Source of the DNA: an uncultured Lachnospiraceae bacterium
GTDB taxonomy: Bacteria > Bacillota > Clostridia > Lachnospirales > Lachnospiraceae
Direction: 5' to 3'
NCBI GenBank assembly: GCA_905235745.1
Contig: CAJOMN010000006.1
Coordinates: 21,024-85,023, forward strand
Length of the DNA: 64,000 nt
Shown: piece by piece, positions 46,581-54,542 of the stretch
How positions within the stretch are numbered: the stretch's first letter is position 1
Layout of the letters: the number at the start of each line of letters is the position of its first letter
Program-made: the position numbers and the translations under genes
The notes under the pieces: generated by a model
Told to the model about the DNA's origin: nothing
The model's database searches: none
What the model saw: only the letters and a program-made list of their open reading frames with translations

Positions 46581-47852
46581 ATGAGATTAACGGAAGAACA
46601 ACAGAAGATATATGATGGAGACATGGGCGAAACATACGCCAAGATAATGCAGACGCTCGTAAGATACGGTGAACTGTTCGGAGCGGATGAGATGATACCG
46701 GTAACAGGACAGTACGGCCATCTTGTCACAAGCTTCGGCCTTAAAGTCATCAGTCCCGTGTATAAGCTCATGGATGAGATCATTAATGCCGGCGTGATAT
46801 CAAAGCAGAAGTTTACGATGGATCCGAGACCCCTCGATCCGAATGTCCCGTCCGGACCCATCAAGGATCTTGTGTTCAAAAAGTTCATGTATTCAATGCA
46901 GGACGAATATGAGGAACAGTTGAAAAAGCTCGGATTGTTAAGTGAAGACGGATTCTCATGCGCGTGTTATTTTGACGAGCAGAAGAACAAGCCGAATAAG
47001 GGAGATGTACTAAGCTGGGCGGAAAGTTCCGCTGTCGTATACGCCAATTCGGTCCTCGGAGCAAGATGCAACCGCAATTCGGGAATAATCGAGCTGTTCG
47101 GTTCGATACTCGGTATCGTTCCGAAGTTCGGACTGCTCACGGACGAGGGCAGAAAAGCGTCATGGCGCGTTGAACTTAAGACGACAAAGCTGCCTTCGGC
47201 CCAGGTGCTCGGATCCGCGATCGGAATGAAGGTAATGGAAGATGTGCCGTATGTATTCGGACTGTCCGAGTATCTTGGATGCGAACTTAATGATGATGTT
47301 TGCGCCTATCTGAAGAACTTCGGCGCAGCGACTGCATCAAACGGGGCGGTCGGACTGTATCATATAGACAAGCTTACGCCGGAAGCGGTAGAATCCGGAG
47401 AAGCTCTTATAAGGGACGATGCGAAGACCTATGTTATAGATGATGCGGAAATACAGCGCGTTATAGACAGCTATCCGGTCATATGGAAGAATCCCGACGC
47501 GAGACCGAAGATGTGCTTTATCGGATGTCCGCATCTGACAAGATCGGAGCTTTGCGGGTGGATCAACAGCATATACGATACTCTCAGGAAGAGAGGCCGC
47601 AGCAAAACCGCTATACCTACTGTTCTTACATCAGCACCCGGTGTTCTCAAAGAGATAGCAGGATCGGATGAAGAGAAGAAGGCGAAGGAGATCGGGCTTA
47701 CGATTAGCTATATATGTCCGCTTATGTACTGCGACAATCCGCTTGTACATTCCATGCCCGTCATAACCAATTCCAATAAGCTTCGGACATATACGTCATG
47801 CAGATATTACGAAGATGATAAGATACTGTCAATGATTTGCGGAGGAAACTGA
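46581..47852 (+). CDS. aconitase X catalytic (large) subunit
   Basis: The 423-residue protein matches the AcnX (DUF521) large subunit, an iron-sulfur dehydratase family. Bacterial members include cis-3-hydroxy-L-proline dehydratase and the archaeal ones mevalonate-5-phosphate dehydratase. Recognisable parts are LTEEQQKIYDGDMGETY, GARCNRNSG, the GCPHLT segment and the closing CPLMYCDNPL, which contain candidate cluster cysteines. The small subunit gene follows with 2 bases between. The true substrate is not given by the sequence. Confidence 0.85.
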   Translation: MRLTEEQQKIYDGDMGETYAKIMQTLVRYGELFGADEMIPVTGQYGHLVTSFGLKVISPVYKLMDEIINAGVISKQKFTMDPRPLDPNVPSGPIKDLVFKKFMYSMQDEYEEQLKKLGLLSEDGFSCACYFDEQKNKPNKGDVLSWAESSAVVYANSVLGARCNRNSGIIELFGSILGIVPKFGLLTDEGRKASWRVELKTTKLPSAQVLGSAIGMKVMEDVPYVFGLSEYLGCELNDDVCAYLKNFGAATASNGAVGLYHIDKLTPEAVESGEALIRDDAKTYVIDDAEIQRVIDSYPVIWKNPDARPKMCFIGCPHLTRSELCGWINSIYDTLRKRGRSKTAIPTVLTSAPGVLKEIAGSDEEKKAKEIGLTISYICPLMYCDNPLVHSMPVITNSNKLRTYTSCRYYEDDKILSMICGGN

Positions 47853-47854
47853 TA

Positions 47855-48295
47855 ATGAAAGAATTCAAGGGAAGAGTGGTAGTGCCCGGTGAAGTTACGG
47901 CTACAGCGCTTGTATCGCATGATGGATTTAATACACTTGCAAGCTATCAGACAAGTTTTCTGACGGGAGACAAGAAAGCGACATGCTCGGATCAGAACAA
48001 TCCGGATCTGTACAAGAAGCCGATGGCGGGCGCCGCATTGTGTCTGCCCCAGACTATAGGTTCAACAACGGGTGGAATGATATTGTATACGGCATCGGAT
48101 TACGGACGTCAGCCGGCGTGTATGCTGTTCTCCAAGCCTATTGACTCTATAGGAGCAGCGGGCGTACTTTTGTCGGATATATGGACGGATGCCAAGATGC
48201 CGACCGTAGACTGCCTCGGGGATGATTTTCTCGAATATGTCAAAACGGGGATGAAGATAACTGTCAGGGAAGGCGGCACGGTCGAGGTGGAATAG
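47855..48295 (+). CDS. aconitase X swivel (small) subunit
   Basis: The 146-residue protein matches DUF126, the AcnX swivel domain (FKGRVVVPGEVTATALVS, then GSTTGGMIL with the conserved serine/threonine region). In some bacteria the two parts are fused; here they are separate genes, as in the archaeal type. ATG 47855 has GGAGG upstream; the frame extended to 47837 begins inside the large-subunit gene. It is the last gene before the tryptophan T-box, whose promoter begins 8 bases after the stop. Confidence 0.85.
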   Translation: MKEFKGRVVVPGEVTATALVSHDGFNTLASYQTSFLTGDKKATCSDQNNPDLYKKPMAGAALCLPQTIGSTTGGMILYTASDYGRQPACMLFSKPIDSIGAAGVLLSDIWTDAKMPTVDCLGDDFLEYVKTGMKITVREGGTVEVE

Positions 48296-48302
48296 ATTCC
48301 GG

Positions 48303-48331
48303 TTGACAACCCGGAAGCTTAGTGGTATAAG
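48303..48331 (+). promoter_or_regulatory. promoter of the trpXYZ T-box operon
   Basis: TTGACA (48303-48308), 17-base spacer and TATAAG (48326-48331). The T-box RNA would start near 48338. Confidence 0.75.
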
Positions 48332-48337
48332 TTGTAT

Positions 48338-48606
48338 CAAACCGATGAGAAAGAATAGTAGGTTCTGTCAATTCTCTCAAGAGAGCCGCAGGCGGTGGGA
48401 TTGTGGCGGGAACACAGGATTGAATGGACTTTCGAGGGCGAGAGGAAAACCTTTAAGGTGAGTATGGGAGACGGAGCAGACACTTCGTTAACAATGTCGG
48501 CATATGAATGTATGCGTTGAGTGGATGCAGATGCATCAAGCCGGGTGGCACCGCAGGAGATTATTATCCTGTCCCAGCACAAAGTGTTATGGGACAGGAT
48601 TTTTTG
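48338..48606 (+). promoter_or_regulatory. T-box riboswitch, tryptophan-specific
   Basis: The leader has the stem I start (GATGAGAAAGAATAGTAG), AGAGAGCC...GGTGGGA upper stem elements, the specifier loop GAATGGAC with TGG (48425-48427, the tryptophan codon), and the T-box sequence GGTGGCACCGC (48544-48554). A terminator stem CCTGTCCCA (48568-48576) with TGGGACAGG (48590-48598) and a run of T follow. Uncharged tRNA-Trp should stabilise the antiterminator and turn on the transporter. It fills the 350-base gap between the aconitase X genes and trpX. Confidence 0.95.
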
Positions 48607-48645
48607 TGTCCCAAGTAGAATGTGTCATGTCGAAAGGAGACGAAA

Positions 48646-49710
48646 ATGAACAAGATCATGAAGAAAGCAGCAGTATTGTTAATGACGGCAGCACTTACTG
48701 CGGGACTTACCGCATGCGCCGCACAGGGCGGATCATCCGCAGCGGCAGCACCCGCAGCGGACGGTGCCAATATCACGTACAAGGTCGGCATATGCAATTA
48801 TGTTGATGATGCATCGCTTAACCAGATCGTGGATAATATCGAAGCACAGCTTGAGACTCTCGGCAAAGAGAATAATGTGACATTCGAGATATCATACGAC
48901 AACTGTAATGCCGATTCAAACGTACTCAACCAGATAATCGCAAACTTTATCTCGGATAATGTTGATCTTATGATCGGTGTGGCAACACCGGTTGCCATGA
49001 CGATGCAGTCGCTTACCGAAGGAAAGGACATCCCGGTCGTATTTGCCGCGGTATCGGATCCCGAAGGCGCAGGACTGGTTGAGTCCAACGCCGCACCCGG
49101 CGCCAATATTACCGGAACAAGCGACTATCTTGATACGAACGCGATCATGAACCTTATATTTGCCAATGATCCCGATGCAACCAGGATAGGGCTGCTGTAT
49201 GATATAGGTCAGGACTCAAGTACCGCGCCCATTGAAGCAGCCAAGAAGTATCTTGATGATAAGGGGATCGAGTATGTCGAGCATACGGGAACCAATGTCG
49301 ACGAGATAGCGCTTGCCGCGCAGGCGTTTGTATCGGACGGGGTTGATGCTATATTTACACCTACCGATAATACGGTCATGACGGCAGAGCTTACGATATA
49401 TGAGACTCTTGCCAACGCAGGGATACCTCATTATACAGGTGCCGATTCATTTGCCCTTAACGGAGCGTTTGTCGGATACGGTGTCGATTATGCCAACCTC
49501 GGTGTTGAGACGGCCAACATGGTTAAGGGAATACTTGTAGACGGCAATGATCCCGCCGCCACTCCCGTTATGACATTTGATAACGGAACGGCTACGGTTA
49601 ATACCGACACATGCGCTCTTCTCGGTCTTGATTACGAGACGGTCAAGGCGGCATTCGAACCCTATTGCCTGCGTGTTCAGGAGATAACAACTGCGGAGAG
49701 CTTTGAATAA
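48646..49710 (+). CDS. trpX: tryptophan ABC transporter, substrate-binding lipoprotein TrpX
   Basis: The 354-residue protein has a lipoprotein signal with lipobox LTAC (Cys near 24) and a periplasmic-type binding fold of the ABC_sub_bind family (ATPVAMTMQSLTEG, GLLYDIGQDSS, FTPTDNTVM). The tryptophan T-box in its leader points to tryptophan as ligand. ATG 48646 has AAAGGAG upstream. It heads the trpXYZ operon, and its stop overlaps trpY (TAATG). Confidence 0.92.
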   Translation: MNKIMKKAAVLLMTAALTAGLTACAAQGGSSAAAAPAADGANITYKVGICNYVDDASLNQIVDNIEAQLETLGKENNVTFEISYDNCNADSNVLNQIIANFISDNVDLMIGVATPVAMTMQSLTEGKDIPVVFAAVSDPEGAGLVESNAAPGANITGTSDYLDTNAIMNLIFANDPDATRIGLLYDIGQDSSTAPIEAAKKYLDDKGIEYVEHTGTNVDEIALAAQAFVSDGVDAIFTPTDNTVMTAELTIYETLANAGIPHYTGADSFALNGAFVGYGVDYANLGVETANMVKGILVDGNDPAATPVMTFDNGTATVNTDTCALLGLDYETVKAAFEPYCLRVQEITTAESFE

Positions 49711-50624
49711 TGAGCAATATGCTACCTTTATTTCAGACGGCGCTGGAGCTCGGACTAATCAGCTCGCTTACCGTACTTGCGCTGTTTCTGAGCTATTCCA
49801 TGCTGAATGTATGCGACCTTTCCACGGACGGCTGCTTTACTCTCGGAGCCGCCGTGGGAGCGGTGGTCGCCATATCCGGGCATCCGTACATGTCAATAAT
49901 CGCGGCGATGCTTGCCGGTGTCCTGTCCGGTCTTATAACTGCGGTTTTGCAGACATGTATGGGTGTTGACAGTCTGCTTGCGGGAATAATAATGAATACC
50001 GCGCTGTATTCTGTCAATATAGGCATCATGGGCGGCAGCTCGCTTCTGAACATGAACAAGACCGACACCGTATTTACGAAGATACAGGCCACGCTCAACA
50101 GCCATAATGCTTTGCCGGCAGGCAAGCTCATCGTTGCCGGCATAGCCGTTGCGGCTGTTGCGGTCTTTCTGTATTTATTCCTGAAGACGAAGATCGGTCT
50201 GGCGATAAGAGCTACCGGCAACAATCCGGACATGGTAAAGAATTCATCTATCAATCCGGTCATGACAACAATTGTAGGACTGTGCGTTTCCAACTCTTTT
50301 ACCGCATTGTCCGGATGTCTTCTGGCACAGTCGCAGAAATCGGTCAATATCGATATCGGATCGGGAATGGTAACGGTTGCGCTCGCATCGCTTCTGATCG
50401 GGGGCACTTTTATCCGGAGCAGACGGATAGGGCTGCGTATCACAGGCGCGGTACTTGGCGCTTTTATATTCAGGCTTGTATATACGGTCGCCCTGAGGCT
50501 CAATATGCCTGCGTACATGCTCAAGCTCGTATCTTCCGTAATAGTTATAATCGCGATATCCGGACCGTATCTTAAGAGCAGGTATCCCGAGCTTTCAAGG
50601 AGACTGGAGAAGAGAAAATGCTGA
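49710..50624 (+). CDS. trpY: tryptophan ABC transporter, permease TrpY
   Basis: The 304-residue membrane protein belongs to the branched-chain-type permeases, with about eight to ten hydrophobic segments and the EAA-like loop segment around GLAIRATGNNPDMVK. It overlaps trpX by one base and trpZ by 7, so the three proteins are translationally coupled. Specificity is inferred from the T-box. Confidence 0.9.
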   Translation: MSNMLPLFQTALELGLISSLTVLALFLSYSMLNVCDLSTDGCFTLGAAVGAVVAISGHPYMSIIAAMLAGVLSGLITAVLQTCMGVDSLLAGIIMNTALYSVNIGIMGGSSLLNMNKTDTVFTKIQATLNSHNALPAGKLIVAGIAVAAVAVFLYLFLKTKIGLAIRATGNNPDMVKNSSINPVMTTIVGLCVSNSFTALSGCLLAQSQKSVNIDIGSGMVTVALASLLIGGTFIRSRRIGLRITGAVLGAFIFRLVYTVALRLNMPAYMLKLVSSVIVIIAISGPYLKSRYPELSRRLEKRKC

Positions 50625-51409
50625 AGATCAACGATATATCCAAAACCTTCAACCCGGGAACGGTCAACGAAAAGACCGCGCTTTCGCATCTGTCCCTTTC
50701 GGTAAGTGACGGTGACTTCATCTCGATAATCGGCTCCAACGGAGCCGGAAAATCAACATTGTTCAATGCTGTCGCAGGGTCATTCCTGACCGATGAGGGA
50801 AGCATTATTCTTGACAACGAAGATATAACGCTTGTTCCGGAGCATGTGCGTGCAAGATCGATCGGAAGGCTGTTTCAGGATCCGCAAAAAGGAACGGCCC
50901 CCGATATGAGCATAGAAGAAAACCTCGCCCTTGCCGCAGGCGGAGGCGGGTGGCTGTCGAGACTGACCAAAAAGGAAAAATCAGTCCTTCGGGAAAGAGT
51001 CGCGGTACTCGGAATGGGACTCGAAGACAGGATGTCGGCTCCGGTCGGGCTCCTGTCAGGAGGACAGCGTCAGGCGCTTGCTCTCCTGATGGCTACGATC
51101 AATCCGCCAAAGCTTCTGCTGCTTGACGAGCATACAGCGGCTCTTGATCCGGATACGAGCGCCAAGGTCAGTGAACTGACCGATGATATAGTCTCCCAAA
51201 ACAATCTGACATGCCTTATGATCACCCACAACATGCATTCGGCTCTCTTGCAGGGAAACAGGACGCTCATGATGGAAAACGGCAACATAATATTTGATAT
51301 CAGCGGCGCCGAAAGGGAGAAGATGAGCGTGGACGACCTTCTGGATATGTTCAGGAACAGATCCGGGCACAGCCTTGATAATGACCGGATGCTTCTTGCC
51401 GATAATTGA
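50618..51409 (+). CDS. trpZ: tryptophan ABC transporter, ATPase TrpZ
   Basis: The 263-residue ATPase has Walker A GSNGAGKST, signature LLSGGQRQAL, Walker B LLLLDEHTAALD and the H-loop LMITHNMHS. It powers TrpXY. The start overlaps trpY by 7 bases. A strong terminator follows. Confidence 0.93.
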   Translation: MLKINDISKTFNPGTVNEKTALSHLSLSVSDGDFISIIGSNGAGKSTLFNAVAGSFLTDEGSIILDNEDITLVPEHVRARSIGRLFQDPQKGTAPDMSIEENLALAAGGGGWLSRLTKKEKSVLRERVAVLGMGLEDRMSAPVGLLSGGQRQALALLMATINPPKLLLLDEHTAALDPDTSAKVSELTDDIVSQNNLTCLMITHNMHSALLQGNRTLMMENGNIIFDISGAEREKMSVDDLLDMFRNRSGHSLDNDRMLLADN

Positions 51410-51417
51410 AAAATATC

Positions 51418-51446
51418 TTGTGTATAGATCGAAATTGGAATAAAAT
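51418..51446 (+). promoter_or_regulatory. candidate promoter for the DUF362 gene inside the trpZ terminator
   Basis: TTGTGT (51418-51423), 17-base spacer and TAAAAT (51441-51446) lie at the start of the hairpin that ends trpXYZ. It could start transcription at about 51453, inside the hairpin, so that only half of the stem would be transcribed. Confidence 0.4.
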
Positions 51447-51482
51447 TACGGTATGTCCGTAATGGATTCCAATTTCTTTTTT
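51431..51482 (+). terminator. rho-independent terminator after trpXYZ
   Basis: GAAATTGGAAT (51431-51441) pairs perfectly with ATTCCAATTTC (51466-51476), with an inner ATTACGG/CCGTAAT stem, followed by six T. Confidence 0.9.
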
Positions 51483-51499
51483 GGAAAGGAATATTTTCT

Positions 51500-52627
51500 A
51501 TGGAGAAGTCAAAAGTTTATTTTACTGATTTTCGGACGCAGCTCGGTGTTCCCCTGACGGATAAGCTGAAAAAGCTTGTCAGGCTGGCGGGGATAGATTC
51601 GATCGACATGGATGGAAAATTCGTAGCGATCAAGACTCATTTCGGAGAACTCGGTAATCTTGCGTATCTTAGGCCGAACTATGCCAGAGCGGTTGCGGAG
51701 ATAGTCAAGGAAAAGGGCGGACTTCCGTTTCTGACGGATTGCAACACGCTGTATCCGGGGAGCCGCAAGCATGCCCTTGAGCATCTGGACTGCGCTAATA
51801 TCAACGGATTCAATACCACAACAACGGGCTGCCAGATCATAATCGCCGACGGACTGCGCGGAACCGATGACGTGATAGTTCCGGTTCCCAACGGAGAATA
51901 CTGCCGGGAAGCATATATAGGCCGTGCGGTAATGGATGCGGATATCATCATATCACTCAACCATTTCAAGGGGCATGAGGTAGCGGGATTCGGCGGTGCC
52001 ATTAAGAATATCGGAATGGGTTGCGGCAGCCGCGCGGGCAAGATGCAGCAGCATAATTACGGACATCCCCATGTTGAAGAGGATCGCTGCAGAGGCTGCA
52101 GAAGATGTGCCGGGGAATGCGGATCAGATGCGATATCATATAACGAAGATAATAAGGCATGGATAGATCCGGATAAATGCAAAGGGTGCGGACGCTGCAT
52201 AGGAGCATGTGCTTTTGACGCAATAGCCAATAACAATGAAAATGCGCCGCAGATGCTTGGCAGGCTGATGGCCGAGTATACTGCTGCAGTAATATCGGGG
52301 CGGCCCAATTTCCATATCAGCCTGATCACCGATGTATCACCCAATTGTGACTGTCACGGCGAGAATGACGCTCCGATACTGCCGGATATCGGGATGCTGG
52401 CATCCTATGATCCCGTTGCACTTGATATGGCATGCGTCGATCTGTGCCAGGAGGCTGAACCGGTCAGAAACAGCCAGCTCGGTGACAATATGGCGGACGA
52501 ACACTTCCATGATCACGGGGATGTATGGCATAACAGCAATCCTAACATTTCATGGGCTGAAACGCTTGAACATGCGGAGCATATCGGTGTCGGTACAAGA
52601 GAATATGAGCTTGTTAAGATGAAATAG
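51500..52627 (+). CDS. DUF362 protein with two [4Fe-4S] clusters
   Basis: The 375-residue protein has an N-terminal DUF362 domain (IKTHFGELGNLAYLRP, LNHFKGHEVAGFGGAIKNIG) and two ferredoxin motifs, CRGCRRCAGEC and CKGCGRCIGAC, near residues 195 to 235. DUF362 proteins are of unknown function and often lie near redox genes. A thioredoxin gene is 8 bases downstream, so the pair may act together in electron transfer. GGAAAGGA before the ATG. Confidence 0.9.
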   Translation: MEKSKVYFTDFRTQLGVPLTDKLKKLVRLAGIDSIDMDGKFVAIKTHFGELGNLAYLRPNYARAVAEIVKEKGGLPFLTDCNTLYPGSRKHALEHLDCANINGFNTTTTGCQIIIADGLRGTDDVIVPVPNGEYCREAYIGRAVMDADIIISLNHFKGHEVAGFGGAIKNIGMGCGSRAGKMQQHNYGHPHVEEDRCRGCRRCAGECGSDAISYNEDNKAWIDPDKCKGCGRCIGACAFDAIANNNENAPQMLGRLMAEYTAAVISGRPNFHISLITDVSPNCDCHGENDAPILPDIGMLASYDPVALDMACVDLCQEAEPVRNSQLGDNMADEHFHDHGDVWHNSNPNISWAETLEHAEHIGVGTREYELVKMK

Positions 52628-52635
52628 GAGGGAAT

Positions 52636-52950
52636 ATGGCAGAACTGACAATTACAAACGATAATTTCGAACAGGAAGTTCTTCATGCGGATAAGCCCGT
52701 TCTGATTGATTTTTGGGCGCCGTGGTGCGGACCTTGCAGAATGATGGGCCCGGTTGTCGAGAAATTGGCCGAAGAACATTCCGACAAGGTCATCGTCGGG
52801 AAAGTGAACATTGATGAAGAGGAAGAGCTTGCGGGACGTTTCGGGATAATGAGCATTCCCACGATCAAGGTATTTCGGGACGGCAGGGAGACCGCATCGG
52901 CGGTCGGAGCCCAGCCTCTTGAAAAGCTTCTTGAACTTGTGAAAGGCTGA
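52636..52950 (+). CDS. trxA: thioredoxin
   Basis: The 104-residue protein carries the WCGPC redox site in FWAPWCGPCRM and the cis-proline loop SIPTIKVF. It reduces disulfides in cytoplasmic proteins. It follows the DUF362 gene by 8 bases with AGGAGGG before the ATG. The 3' end contains a promoter for the next genes. Confidence 0.95.
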   Translation: MAELTITNDNFEQEVLHADKPVLIDFWAPWCGPCRMMGPVVEKLAEEHSDKVIVGKVNIDEEEELAGRFGIMSIPTIKVFRDGRETASAVGAQPLEKLLELVKG

Positions 52951-52965
52951 ATATACTGTTATAAT
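52937..52965 (+). promoter_or_regulatory. promoter of the small membrane-protein pair
   Basis: TTGTGA (52937-52942), 17-base spacer and TATAAT (52960-52965), partly inside the end of trxA, about 48 bases before the next ATG. Confidence 0.55.
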
Positions 52966-53012
52966 ATTGTTTATTAAATGCATTAGATTATATTGATCAT
53001 GGGAGGTGTCAT

Positions 53013-53402
53013 ATGGCTTGTTTTTTAGTACCGGCTTCTGAAGCTGTTGTAACAACTGTTGCGGAGCACATTGTCAGATCAAGGGAGAAGAAGGTATCCG
53101 ACAATACGGATGCTGTTAAAGCAGATATTCCGAAGGTAAGGTTATCCGAGAAGCTGTCGTGGCTTAACAAGATGCTGTGGGGAGGAAGCGCACTTCTTGC
53201 TTTCGAACATATATGGCATGGTGAGGTCATTCCCACGTTCCCGTTCCTGACTGCCGTTCAGAACGGGGAGACATCGGAAATGCTTGCCGAAATGGGTACC
53301 GCAGGTGTCGGTATGGCAGTGCTTGTGACTCTGTTCTGGGGAGGCATTCTGGCTGCATCGCATGTAATAATAAACAGAAAAGCGGTTACGGAGAAGGAGT
53401 GA
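53013..53402 (+). CDS. conserved small membrane protein (129 residues)
   Basis: The protein begins MACFLVPASEAVVTT, a start I recall from similar small Clostridia proteins. It has a first hydrophobic stretch, a charged middle (REKKVSDNTDAVKADIPK), and two further membrane segments. I know no function. It is followed 4 bases later by another small membrane protein; the two are probably translated together and may form a complex. AGGAGGTG-type site (GGGAGGTG) precedes the ATG. Confidence 0.78.
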   Translation: MACFLVPASEAVVTTVAEHIVRSREKKVSDNTDAVKADIPKVRLSEKLSWLNKMLWGGSALLAFEHIWHGEVIPTFPFLTAVQNGETSEMLAEMGTAGVGMAVLVTLFWGGILAASHVIINRKAVTEKE

Positions 53403-53406
53403 TGAT

Positions 53407-53721
53407 ATGACTTTACTGGTTACGGTATTTGCGGCGATCATTTGTACTGTCAAATGGTATAGTAATGCGCCTGATGACCCGATGAAGCTCGGTACTTTGT
53501 GTCTCATGTACTGGGGTGCCTCGATAATGTGGTTTGTTGATGCAGTCGTTGAATATGCGGAGCTTGGAGCCGGATTCTTCATGCAAAGCGGAAGCGAGAT
53601 GCTAAACGACCTGTACCTCGGATTATCGGTCGTTGCGCTGGGACTTATCATCTGGCTTGTGATATTGTTTATCAAGGATCCCAAAGGGATAATAAGATCG
53701 GTATTAAGCAAACAGAGTTAG
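53407..53721 (+). CDS. small membrane protein, partner of the preceding gene (104 residues)
   Basis: About three hydrophobic segments are visible, with DAVVEYAELGAGFFMQ between the second and third. AAGGAG lies just before the ATG. It forms a tight pair with the gene upstream and ends with a terminator hairpin. No family is recognised with certainty. Confidence 0.78.
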   Translation: MTLLVTVFAAIICTVKWYSNAPDDPMKLGTLCLMYWGASIMWFVDAVVEYAELGAGFFMQSGSEMLNDLYLGLSVVALGLIIWLVILFIKDPKGIIRSVLSKQS

Positions 53722-53728
53722 TCTTACG

Positions 53729-53757
53729 GGCGGTTTTATCATGTAAAACCGCCTTTG
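53729..53757 (+). terminator. hairpin between the small membrane pair and larB
   Basis: GGCGGTTTTA (53729-53738) pairs with TAAAACCGCC (53744-53753), followed by TTTG. The larB start ATG is only 6 bases after the stem, so it could both end one unit and affect initiation of the next. Confidence 0.7.
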
Positions 53758-53759
53758 TT

Positions 53760-54518
53760 ATGTGTAAGGATATGAACAGCGAGATAAGAAACATTCTGGA
53801 AGGCGTAAGGGACGGAAATATATCAGTTGATGACGCACTCCTGCGTATAAAAGAAAGTCCGTTTGAAGATATCGATTATGCCAAGGTCGATCTTCACAGG
53901 AAATACCGGCAGGGATGCGCGGAGGTTATATACGGCGAAGGCAAGACCGGCGCGCAGATAAAGGGAATAGTCGGCTCCATGCGGAAGAACGGACAGGAGA
54001 GTATACTGATCACCCGGCTGCGCGGGGATTCATTTGAGGATATATCGGATTTAGATAACATACGTTATTATAAAGAAGCGCGTATTGCAATATGCGGAAG
54101 CATACCCGAACCTGACGGGATCGGCAAGATAGTCGTTGCAACGGCGGGAACGAGCGATATACCGGTCGCGGAGGAAGCGGCTGTCACGGCGGAATTTCTC
54201 GGAAATGAGGTTGTAAGGCTGTTCGATATCGGAGTATCGGGGCTGCACAGGATGCTGTCGAGACTCGATGATATAATGAGCGCGTCTGTAATAATAGCCA
54301 TTGCCGGCATGGAAGGCGCTCTTGCAAGCGTGATAGGAGGTCTTGCCGACTGTCCTGTCATAGCCGTACCTACAAGTGTCGGATACGGTGCGTCATTTGA
54401 GGGTCTGACCGCTCTTCTTGCAATGCTCAATTCATGCGCCAGCGGGGTATCGGTCGTAAATATCGATAACGGATTCGGAGCGGGCTATGTTGCCAATCTG
54501 ATCAATCATACACGCTGA
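53760..54518 (+). CDS. larB: nickel-pincer cofactor biosynthesis protein LarB
   Basis: The 252-residue enzyme carboxylates and hydrolyses nicotinic acid adenine dinucleotide, the first step of making the nickel-pincer cofactor of lactate racemase. It shows VATAGTSDIPVAEEA and PVIAVPTSVGYGASF, both diagnostic of the PurE-like LarB fold. The start ATG 53760 lacks a binding site, and a second ATG at 53772 has one too close (AAGGA). larC follows, but larE and larA are not in the window. Confidence 0.92.
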   Translation: MCKDMNSEIRNILEGVRDGNISVDDALLRIKESPFEDIDYAKVDLHRKYRQGCAEVIYGEGKTGAQIKGIVGSMRKNGQESILITRLRGDSFEDISDLDNIRYYKEARIAICGSIPEPDGIGKIVVATAGTSDIPVAEEAAVTAEFLGNEVVRLFDIGVSGLHRMLSRLDDIMSASVIIAIAGMEGALASVIGGLADCPVIAVPTSVGYGASFEGLTALLAMLNSCASGVSVVNIDNGFGAGYVANLINHTR

Positions 54519-54542
54519 CGAATATATGAAAGGCATAGATAT

